5,751 nucleotides of DNA from Streptomyces katrae (GTDB lineage: Bacteria > Actinomycetota > Actinomycetes > Streptomycetales > Streptomycetaceae), in NCBI RefSeq assembly GCF_000966975.1, contig NZ_JZWV01000639.1:1-5751 (forward strand). The letters are read 5' to 3'. Under the pieces are notes generated by a model. It had not been told where the DNA came from, did not search any database, and was given only the letters and a program-made list of their open reading frames with translations. The number at the start of each line of letters is the position of its first letter. Within the stretch, counting starts at the first letter, position 1. Below, in pieces: positions 1 to 4,940 of the stretch. Position numbers and translations under genes: made by a program.

Positions 1-383
1 GCCTCGGGCAGCCGGTGCTGCGCTACTTGGCCGACCTGGGCCCGCAGGCCGCTGGGCATGCCGACGCGGTACGGCCGTTGCTGACGTGCCCCGGACAGTG
101 GAGCCGGGTCGGCGCGGCCGAGGCCTGGTGGCGGATCACGGGCGACGCGCCGCCGGCCGTGGAGGCCCTGCTGCCGGAGCTGGCACCGCTGGCCCGGCGC
201 TCCGCGACCCCACTGGTGCTGCGGACCGTACGGGTTCTGGGCGCGATCGGCGGTCCGGCGGCAGCGGCCCTGCCCGTGCTGCACGAGGTCACCTCCTCGC
301 CCCGCCGCTACGGCGGCATCCCGGCGGACGAGGAACTGCTCCGGGCCGCGCGGACGGCGACGAGTGCCATCGAGGGGACGTAA
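1..383 (+). CDS. HEAT-repeat protein, C-terminal part (5' end outside window)
   Basis: The frame is open from the left edge (first full codon at base 3) to TAA at 381-383, giving 126 visible residues. The GTG at 15 is probably internal, because the frame continues upstream of it. The residues form Ala/Leu-rich helical pairs, with 'AAEAWWRITGD' followed by a proline-rich turn and 'VEALLPELAPLA'. This W-x-I-T-G-D word is typical of HEAT/PBS-lyase-like repeat proteins of Streptomyces. A second unit reads 'LRTVRVLGAIGGPAAAALPVL'. Repeats of this kind form alpha-solenoids for protein contacts, and no catalytic motif is visible. A hairpin begins six bases after the stop, so the gene probably ends its transcription unit. 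The HEAT fold is fairly secure; the function of the full protein cannot be judged from this piece. Confidence 0.8.
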   Translation, partial: LGQPVLRYLADLGPQAAGHADAVRPLLTCPGQWSRVGAAEAWWRITGDAPPAVEALLPELAPLARRSATPLVLRTVRVLGAIGGPAAAALPVLHEVTSSPRRYGGIPADEELLRAARTATSAIEGT

Positions 384-389
384 GGGATT

Positions 390-419
390 TCGCCGCGCCA
401 CGCGAACGGGGCGCGGTGA
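390..419 (+). terminator. Hairpin after the HEAT-repeat gene, likely terminator
   Basis: Bases 390-399 pair with 410-419 around a 10-base loop: nine Watson-Crick pairs plus one wobble (392/417), which is G-U in + strand RNA. In - strand RNA the same position would be a C-A mismatch, so the hairpin suits + transcription. It starts six bases after the stop codon. No U-tract follows, which is common for Streptomyces terminators. Chance hairpins are frequent in DNA this G+C rich, so confidence is moderate. Confidence 0.45.
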
Positions 420-523
420 CATCGCCGGGAGTGCCCGCCCGCCCGTCGACGAAGGCGCGGGTGCGCCACGCCCGGCGGGGGAAACCCTCGGTGCGGTGGC
501 GGGGCGGGGCGGAGACTGGGCCG

Positions 524-1411
524 ATGGACATCGGAATAGCCCTGCCCCAGTACGGCGGCCACGCCCGCGCCGAGTGGATCGTGCCCTTCGCCCGCCAGGC
601 CGAGGAGGCCGGCTTCGACTGGCTGTGGGTCGGCGACCGGGCCCTGGCACCCGTCGCGCCCAGCGACCTGTACCCCGGCCACACCGCGCAGGACCCGTAC
701 CCGCGCGGGTTCCGCACCTTCCTCGACCCGTTGACCGTGCTGACCGCCGCCGCCGGGGCGACGAGCCGGGTCCGGCTCGCGACCAGCACCCTCAACGCCC
801 CGTGGTACCCGCCGCTGCTGCTCGCCCGTACCCTCACCACCCTCGACGTGATCAGCGCCGGGCGGCTGGTCGCCGGGCTGGGCATCGGCTGGCTGCGCGA
901 CGAGTACACCGCGGTGAACGCCGACTTCACCCGGCGCGGCGCCCGCCTGGAGGAGATCCTCGACATCCTGCGCGGCTACTGGACCGAGGAGGTGTTCGGC
1001 CACGAGGGCCCGCACTGGTCGATCCCCGAGTCGTACGTCGGCCTGCGCCCGGCCCGGCCGGGCGGCCCGCCGGTGCTGCTCGGCGGCCTCTCCCCCGCCG
1101 CGATGCGCCGCGTCGGCCGCCGTGCCGACGGCTGGGCCGGTGTGCTGCTGCCGCCGGACATGGAGGCGGGGCTGTGGGACCTGGCCCGGCGGGCCGCCGA
1201 GGAGGCCGGCCGGGATCCGGGGGCGCTGACCCGGCACATCCGCCACAACGTCCGGCCCGGGACCGGCGCCGGGGAGATCGCCGCGGTGCTGGACGGCGTA
1301 CGGGCCTCCGGCGCGGACAGCGCCTTCATCGACCTCCAGCAGTGCGTGGCCGGACCCGGCGAGGCCCTGGAACTCGGGACCAGGGCACTGGAACGGCTGC
1401 GGGCCGGCTGA
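524..1411 (+). CDS. LLM-class (luciferase-like) F420-dependent oxidoreductase
   Basis: A 295-residue protein of the bacterial luciferase-like monooxygenase superfamily, TIM-barrel enzymes that use F420 or FMN. The N-terminus 'MDIGIALPQYGG' is the usual first strand. It is followed by 'ARQAEEAGFDWLWVGDR' (residues 23-39), by 'TSRVRLATSTLN' (80-91), and by the family signature with L-D-x-x-S-x-G-R at 107-114 and 'GLGIGW' at 118-123. 'PPVLLGGLSPAAMRRVGRRADGW' corresponds to the late barrel strand near the cofactor phosphate. Length is normal for the F420-dependent subgroup, whose members often lack a known substrate. The ATG at 524 is chosen because it begins the first conserved strand and has GGAG at 511-514, nine bases upstream. 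The same frame stays open back to base 86, but that stretch overlaps the HEAT gene and has no family similarity. The gene is convergent with the methyltransferase. Family is secure; F420 rather than FMN and the substrate are not shown by the sequence. Confidence 0.92.
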   Translation: MDIGIALPQYGGHARAEWIVPFARQAEEAGFDWLWVGDRALAPVAPSDLYPGHTAQDPYPRGFRTFLDPLTVLTAAAGATSRVRLATSTLNAPWYPPLLLARTLTTLDVISAGRLVAGLGIGWLRDEYTAVNADFTRRGARLEEILDILRGYWTEEVFGHEGPHWSIPESYVGLRPARPGGPPVLLGGLSPAAMRRVGRRADGWAGVLLPPDMEAGLWDLARRAAEEAGRDPGALTRHIRHNVRPGTGAGEIAAVLDGVRASGADSAFIDLQQCVAGPGEALELGTRALERLRAG

Positions 1412-1432
1412 CCGGGGTGCGCCCCCGACACC
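1412..1432. terminator. Weak hairpin between convergent genes
   Basis: The 37-base gap between two convergent stop codons contains GGGG-TGCG-CCCC (1414-1425), nested in an alternative CCGGGGT...ACACCGG pairing that has one mismatch. Either form is short and has no U-tract. It may serve as a bidirectional terminator, judged mainly by its position. Confidence 0.25.
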
Positions 1433-1448
1433 GGAAGGCCCGTCCGCT

Positions 1449-2234
1449 TCAGGCGGTACGCCGGCCCCGGGCGGCCCATGCCCGGGCGCGGAGCGGGATG
1501 GAGCCGTCCGCCGCCCGGGGCAGCGCGGCCTCCAGCCGTTCGCGCAGGGCCCGGCGGCGGTCCTCGGGGAGCGCGGCCAGGTAGGCGGGGGCGGGTCCCT
1601 GCCCGCCGAGGAAGGGTGTCCAGTAGTCGTCGAAGTCATGGAAGGGGGTCGGCACGCGGATCTCCTCGGTCTCCACGTCCACGAGCCCCGCGCCGGCCAG
1701 CAGTGCGCCGAGTGCCGTCCGGGTGCACAGCGGGAACCTGACGGCCTCGTCCAGTTCCCGGGCGCGCGGGTCCAGGGCGGTCGCGGCGTCCCAGAACGCC
1801 CGGATCGCCTCCATCCCGCCCTCGCCGTAGTCCCAGAGGTAGACCCCGACGAGTCCGCCGGGACGGACCACGCGCACCATCTCGGCGGCCGCCCGCGGGG
1901 CGGCCGGCACGAAGTTGAGGACGAGTCCGCCGACGGCGGCCGAGGCGGCGCCCCCCGCGAACGGCAGGTTCACGGCGTCCGCCCGGACGAACCGGGCCCG
2001 CGGGTCGTGGACGTGTGCCCGGGCGTACGCCAGGTAGCTCTCCGAGGGGTCGACGCCGACCACGTCCGCCGGTTGTGCCGCTTCCAGCACCGCCCGGGTG
2101 ACCGCACCGGTACCGCATCCCACGTCACGCCAGCTGCCGCCCGGCGGCACGTCCAGCGCGCGGACGAACCGGGCGGCGACCAGGCGGCTCCACCGCCCGA
2201 CGTACGGCTCGTACGCCTCACCCGCTGCCCACAT
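1449..2234 (-). CDS. Class I SAM-dependent methyltransferase
   Basis: A 261-residue Rossmann-fold methyltransferase of the Methyltransf_11/25 (UbiE-like) kind. The N-terminus carries 'YEPYVGRWSRLVAARF' (residues 8-23), a lead-in common in one actinobacterial subgroup. Motif I is 'DVGCGTGAVT' (37-46), the acidic residue that binds the SAM ribose is D62 in 'VVGVDPS', and the adenine-contacting step is 'RADAVNLPF' with D86. 'MVRVVRPGGLVGVYLWDY' is the post-IV strand preceded by the usual 'LRPGG' type turn. The start is supported by GGGAGG (plus-strand 2243-2248), eight bases before the ATG. Motif I reads WRDVGCGTG where most relatives have a hydrophobic residue in place of R36. The gene lies 88 bases after the regulator on the same strand, so it may be read through from that operon or have its own promoter. 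The substrate cannot be inferred, and nothing nearby suggests a biosynthetic cluster. Confidence 0.9.
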   Translation of the reverse strand: MWAAGEAYEPYVGRWSRLVAARFVRALDVPPGGSWRDVGCGTGAVTRAVLEAAQPADVVGVDPSESYLAYARAHVHDPRARFVRADAVNLPFAGGAASAAVGGLVLNFVPAAPRAAAEMVRVVRPGGLVGVYLWDYGEGGMEAIRAFWDAATALDPRARELDEAVRFPLCTRTALGALLAGAGLVDVETEEIRVPTPFHDFDDYWTPFLGGQGPAPAYLAALPEDRRRALRERLEAALPRAADGSIPLRARAWAARGRRTA

Positions 2235-2262
2235 CGGCCCCGCCTCCCGGACTCCGCGCCGT

Positions 2263-2288
2263 CCCGGCCATGATGCCGTGCGGCCGGG
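2263..2288 (-). terminator. Hairpin between regulator and methyltransferase genes
   Basis: CCCGGCC (2263-2269) and GGCCGGG (2282-2288) form a perfect seven-pair stem with a 12-base loop in the 88-base gap after the regulator stop. It could end or attenuate the permease-regulator transcript before the methyltransferase, whose Shine-Dalgarno sequence lies outside the stem. No U-tract is present and GC-rich inverted repeats are common here, so support is limited. Confidence 0.3.
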
Positions 2289-2322
2289 GCCGGGGGCGGC
2301 GACGCACCGGAGCGGCGCGGGC

Positions 2323-3030
2323 TCAGTACGCGGCGGTGTCCGGGCCGGTGCCGGTGAGGGAGCGGAAGCGGTCCGGCAGGGCCCGCAGCCAGGCCGCGCG
2401 GTCCGCGGCGATCTCCCGGAGCCGGGCGTCGCCGTTGCGGGCGACGAGGTGGCCCATGTAGCGCTCGTCGAACCGGGTGTACTCCCGGTGCAGTGCCTTC
2501 AGGGCGCGCGCCACCCGCCGCTCGTCGGCCTGCGCGAGGTGGGCCAGGGCGGTGACGTGGGCCTTCCAGCGCCCCTCGACGGCCTGGCGCAGCAGGCCGA
2601 CGAGCTCGTTGTCCCGGTCGAGCACGTCCAGCAGTTCCTCGGAGCCCAGGCCGAGGGCGTCCGCCAGGAGCAGGGTCTGGCGGTCGTTGCCGGGCCAGCG
2701 GTGTTCGGCCTCGGCCCGGGCGTACGCGTCCGGGTCCATGCCGATGCGCAGGGCCAGGCGTTCGGCGGTGAACCCGCGTGACAGCCGGTGTTCCCGCAGG
2801 GCTGCGGGGCGTACGGCCATGAGGACCGCGACCGGGCACCACAGGGCGTCGGCGAGGGCGAAGAGCTCGGGTTCGGACGGGGGGACCGCCCCGGCTTCCC
2901 AGGCGTGGACGGCCTCCGGCGGCCGGTCCACGCCCAACTGGGACATGGCCGCGACGACCTGGGCGGGTGTCATCCCGAGGCGCAGCCTCGCGGCCCTGGC
3001 CTCGGCGGGGGAGAACGGGGGTGTGGGCAC
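2323..3030 (-). CDS. XRE-like regulator with two helix-turn-helix domains
   Basis: A 235-residue protein, probably a cytoplasmic DNA-binding regulator. Residues about 8-63 form a first XRE/Cro-type HTH: 'RAARLRLGMTPAQVVAAM', then 'PEAVHAWEAGAVPPSEPEL' and 'LFALADALWCPVAVLM', the usual helices with the W-E-x-G turn. Residues about 76-128 form a second, more diverged one: 'LREHRLSRGFTAERLALRIG' and 'AYARAEAEHRWPGND', then 'LLLADALG'. The remaining ~105 residues are predicted helical and charged, with no ligand or enzyme domain that I recognise. The GTG start at 3030-3028 has AGGTGA seven bases upstream. Placed seven bases behind the permease stop, it is almost certainly co-transcribed with and possibly translationally coupled to it, so it is a candidate controller of the permease operon. 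That role is inferred from position only. A nucleoid-like or phage-type role is less likely. Confidence 0.82.
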   Translation of the reverse strand: MPTPPFSPAEARAARLRLGMTPAQVVAAMSQLGVDRPPEAVHAWEAGAVPPSEPELFALADALWCPVAVLMAVRPAALREHRLSRGFTAERLALRIGMDPDAYARAEAEHRWPGNDRQTLLLADALGLGSEELLDVLDRDNELVGLLRQAVEGRWKAHVTALAHLAQADERRVARALKALHREYTRFDERYMGHLVARNGDARLREIAADRAAWLRALPDRFRSLTGTGPDTAAY

Positions 3031-3037
3031 GGCCGGA

Positions 3038-3043
3038 TCACCT
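3038..3043 (-). promoter_or_regulatory. Regulator ribosome binding site overlapping the permease stop
   Basis: On the - strand the permease ends AGG-TGA, and these six bases (AGGTGA) are also the Shine-Dalgarno sequence of the regulator, seven bases before its GTG. A ribosome finishing the permease therefore covers the regulator start site, which favours translational coupling. This also fixes the GTG as the regulator start. Confidence 0.65.
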
Positions 3044-4477
3044 GGCCGGGCGGGTGTCGGCGAAGGCGTCCCAGTCGATCTCCTCCCGTACCGTGCGGGT
3101 GGCGGTGCCCTCGATCCCCTCCTGCGCCGAACGGTCTGCGGTGCTGTGGAAGAACAGGTTCAGCAGGACGGCGGTGAGGCTGCCGAGGGTGATGCCGCTG
3201 CCGAGGACGGCCCGCAGTTCCGTGGGCATGCGTTCGAAGAACGGGCCCACGGCGGCCGGCAGCATCGCGGCGCCCAGGCTGAGGGCCAGGATCAGGGCGT
3301 TGCGCTCCTCGCGCAGGTCGACCTTGGCGAGGATCTGGATGCCGACGGTGGCGACCATGCCGAACATCGCGACGGCCGCGCCGCCGAGGACGGGGTGGGG
3401 GACGGAGGCGACCACCGCCCCGGCCTTGGGGACCAGCCCCAGGACGATCATGAGGAAGCCGGCGGCGACCACGACGAACCGGCTGGTCACCCGGGAGATC
3501 CGGACCAGGCCGATGTTCTCGGCGAAGGCCACGTACGGGAAGGAGTTGAAGACACCGCCGAGGACGGTGGCCACGCCGTCGGCGCGCAGCGCGCGGCCGA
3601 CGGTCTCGCCGTCGACCTCGCGGCCGGTGATCTCGCCCATGGCGTACACGTCTCCGGTCGTCTCGACCATGGTGATCACCATGACGACCACCATCGCGAG
3701 CATCGGGAAGAGGTGGAACTGCGGTACGCCGTAGTGGAACGGGGTGCTGACGCCGACCCAGTCGGCCTGCTCCACCGCGCCGAGGTCGGCGTCGCCGAGC
3801 AGCCAGGCCGCGGTGGTGCCGCCGACGAGGCCGAGGAGGACGGCGACGCTGCGCAGGAAGGGCCCGCCGAAGCGGGAGAGGAGCAGGATCAGCAGGAGGG
3901 TGCCGCCGGCGTAGGCGAGGTGCTCCGTGGCGCCGAAACCGGGCTTGCCGATCAGGTCGGAGCCGCCGCCGACGTCCTGGAGGGCGACGGGTATGAGCAC
4001 GATGCCGATGACGGTCAGGAGGGTGCCGGTGACAATCGGGGGGAAGTACTTGGCGAGCCGTCCGACGAACGGCGCGAGCAGGAACGTGGCGATGCCGCCG
4101 GTGATGACGGCTCCGTAGACCACCAGCAGTCCGGCGGTCCCGCCGCCCGCGCCCTGGCCGATGGCGATCATCGGGGAGACGGCGGTGAAGGTGGCGCCCT
4201 GGACGAGCGGGAGGCGGGCGCCGATCCGCCAGAATCCCCACGCCTGGATGATGGTGGCGATTCCGGCCGTGACCAGGTCGGCGTTGATCAGGTAGACGAG
4301 TTCGCGGGGGGAGAGTCCGAGGCTGTTGCCCAGGATGATCGGTACGAGGACCGCGCCGGCGTAGAACGCGAGGACGTGCTGGAAGCCGTACAACGACAGC
4401 TGGGACAACGGGGGGACCACGTCCACGGGGTGACGGTCGGCTGCGGGGGTACGTCGGCGCGAGGCCTGTGGTGCCAT
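3038..4477 (-). CDS. NCS2 (nucleobase-ascorbate) permease, probably xanthine/urate type
   Basis: A 479-residue integral membrane transporter of the nucleobase:cation symporter-2 family, expected to bring purines into the cell with H+ or Na+. Hydrophobic segments run from about residue 35 to 440, consistent with the 14-span fold. The family landmarks are 'FQHVLAFYAGAVLVP' in TM1 (Q33, H34), 'LPLVQGATF' in TM3, 'VETTGDVYAMGEI' in TM8 (E272, D276), 'RADGVATVLGGVFNSFP' (D300) in TM9, and the NAT signature 'ENIGLVRISR' (320-329) in TM10. The E-T-x-G-D form of TM8 is that of xanthine and urate carriers. Uracil carriers of the UraA type instead have E-H-x-G-H there. The signature has Ser328 where Thr is usual. 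The ATG at 4477 has AAGG five bases upstream; in-frame methionines further in would remove the TM1 motif. It leads a two-gene operon with the regulator, behind a 463-base upstream region. Family is secure; the purine choice is an inference from motifs. Confidence 0.93.
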   Translation of the reverse strand: MAPQASRRRTPAADRHPVDVVPPLSQLSLYGFQHVLAFYAGAVLVPIILGNSLGLSPRELVYLINADLVTAGIATIIQAWGFWRIGARLPLVQGATFTAVSPMIAIGQGAGGGTAGLLVVYGAVITGGIATFLLAPFVGRLAKYFPPIVTGTLLTVIGIVLIPVALQDVGGGSDLIGKPGFGATEHLAYAGGTLLLILLLSRFGGPFLRSVAVLLGLVGGTTAAWLLGDADLGAVEQADWVGVSTPFHYGVPQFHLFPMLAMVVVMVITMVETTGDVYAMGEITGREVDGETVGRALRADGVATVLGGVFNSFPYVAFAENIGLVRISRVTSRFVVVAAGFLMIVLGLVPKAGAVVASVPHPVLGGAAVAMFGMVATVGIQILAKVDLREERNALILALSLGAAMLPAAVGPFFERMPTELRAVLGSGITLGSLTAVLLNLFFHSTADRSAQEGIEGTATRTVREEIDWDAFADTRPAR

Positions 4478-4660
4478 CTCTGCCTTGCCTTCGAGGGTAG
4501 GTGAATGAGAGGGGAACGCGACGGGGGGCCGCGTGAAAAGGGGGAGGTGCCTCGGAGGTGGGCGCGTACGGGCGACCGCTCGGATCGGGCGGCTCGCGGG
4601 GCGTGGGACGGCACGGGGTTGCCGGTGCTCGTCCGGGCGCTGTGAGGCGGAACGGGGCCG

Positions 4661-4689
4661 ATACTGTCGGAGGTCAGGGGGTTACGCAA
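4661..4689 (-). promoter_or_regulatory. Possible sigma-70-type promoter for the permease operon
   Basis: On the - strand TTGCGT (plus-strand 4684-4689) and CAGTAT (4661-4666) are separated by exactly 17 bases. The -35 keeps TTG and the -10 keeps A, A and T of the consensus, which is acceptable for a Streptomyces principal-sigma promoter but not strong. Transcription would start near 4654, leaving a leader of about 177 bases before the permease ATG. The element lies at the downstream edge of the A+T-rich island, as expected for a promoter. Confidence 0.35.
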
Positions 4690-4734
4690 GTCGTCGGCCA
4701 TGTTTTTGTTAGCGAAACCCGCAGGTAACTTGCG
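4685..4734. repeat. Inverted repeat in the A+T-rich island
   Basis: CGCAAGT (4685-4691) is perfectly repeated in inverse as ACTTGCG (4728-4734), with 36 bases between. The arms overlap other short complementary words: GTTAC at 4681-4685 against GTAAC at 4725-4729, and GTTAGCG (4708-4714) against CGC and GTAAC further right. Several mutually exclusive pairings are therefore possible. It could be a looped operator pair or simply overlapping protein sites. Confidence 0.4.
4714..4729 (+). promoter_or_regulatory. Candidate GlnR binding site (GAAAC-n6-GTAAC)
   Basis: GAAAC (4714-4718) and GTAAC (4725-4729) are separated by six bases. This matches the actinobacterial GlnR half-box pattern gnaAC-n6-gnaAC at every specified base. 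GlnR is the OmpR-family global nitrogen regulator that activates or represses nitrogen-uptake genes. The site centre is about 68 bases upstream of the start point implied by the candidate promoter, a position usual for activation. The next positions in register on either side (4703-4707 and 4736-4740) do not match, so this is one box, not the full four-site array found at strong targets. Confidence 0.38.
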
Positions 4735-4815
4735 ATTCGATGGCGACATCATTGTTTTGCTTCGGATTCCGTTGCGCAGAGCCGGTTTCTGTAACTGTCC
4801 GCCGGGCAGCGCGAC

Positions 4816-4834
4816 TTCGCGGTCCCACCGCGGA
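4816..4834. repeat. Small hairpin CGCGGT-CCC-ACCGCG
   Basis: A perfect six-pair stem (4818-4823 with 4827-4832) closed by a three-base loop, extended outward by a T-G and a T-A pair. It is the third of three consecutive hairpins downstream of the cysteine synthase gene and could back up termination. Chance is not excluded in this GC-rich DNA. Confidence 0.3.
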
Positions 4835-4846
4835 CCCGGCGGCGCG

Positions 4847-4866
4847 TCCGGGGTTCTTCCCCCGGA
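4847..4866 (-). terminator. Second hairpin behind the main terminator
   Basis: TCCGGGG (4847-4853) pairs perfectly with CCCCGGA (4860-4866) around a six-base loop; GCG (4844-4846) can add three pairs with CGC (4868-4870) across one bulged base. It directly abuts the main terminator stem, so the two form a tandem array on the - strand transcript. A secondary terminator or an RNA 3'-end stabiliser are both possible. Confidence 0.4.
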
Positions 4867-4869
4867 ACG

Positions 4870-4928
4870 CACACCACCCCCCGCCCTCGGACGCGCGTGG
4901 CGTGCGTCCGAGGACGGGGGGTGGTGTG
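4870..4928 (-). terminator. Strong terminator of the cysteine synthase gene
   Basis: Arms 4870-4894 and 4904-4928 are complementary over 25 pairs, with a nine-base loop that can close further to three bases. The only imperfection, 4884 against 4914, is C-A in + strand RNA but a G-U wobble in - strand RNA, so the stem is unbroken only for a transcript from the cysteine synthase side. It begins 12 bases after that gene's stop codon. The stretch that follows has no U-tract, as is usual for terminators of high-GC actinomycetes. Confidence 0.85.
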
Positions 4929-4940
4929 GGGCGGGGACGG

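Larger units (their letters stand above)
4478..4940. other. 463-base intergenic region upstream of the permease
   Basis: This stretch separates the end of the cysteine synthase gene from the permease start, both on the - strand. From the right it holds the terminator hairpins (4928-4816), an island at 4681-4800 in which 59 of 120 bases are A or T, a candidate promoter (4661-4689), and about 180 bases of GC-rich presumed 5' leader. I see no convincing gene. The frames open here use third bases without the G/C bias of the neighbours and lack ribosome binding sites. The A+T-rich part is best read as regulatory DNA. Confidence 0.6.

Noticed and set aside
454..467. GGCGC-GGGT-GCGCC hairpin before the oxidoreductase gene
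   Set aside because: Only five pairs, and such short GC stems occur throughout the window. Nothing else marks it as functional.
86..523. An N-terminally extended start for the luciferase-like oxidoreductase
   Set aside because: The extension overlaps the HEAT gene in another frame and has no family similarity. The ATG at 524 has a Shine-Dalgarno sequence and begins the conserved first strand.
4478..4660. A purine or xanthine riboswitch in the permease leader
   Set aside because: I could not find the conserved junction or loop sequences of known purine-sensing riboswitches, only GC-rich sequence with short chance pairings.
4478..4752. A - strand frame starting with two ATG codons near 4752 and reaching into the permease out of frame
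   Set aside because: No Shine-Dalgarno sequence, codons such as TTA, CCT, GGT and AAA unlike the neighbouring genes, and no recognisable protein. It is better explained as regulatory DNA.
4745..4770. A SigR-like promoter on the - strand, GGAAT-N18-GTC
   Set aside because: Spacing fits GGAAT-N18-GTT, but the -10 has C for the last T. It lies downstream of the cysteine synthase gene and could only drive the permease, which has no evident thiol-stress role.
4791..4795. The GTAAC at 4791 as part of a second GlnR box
   Set aside because: The positions six bases away on either side (AGCCG at 4780-4784, CCGGG at 4802-4806) do not match the half-site.
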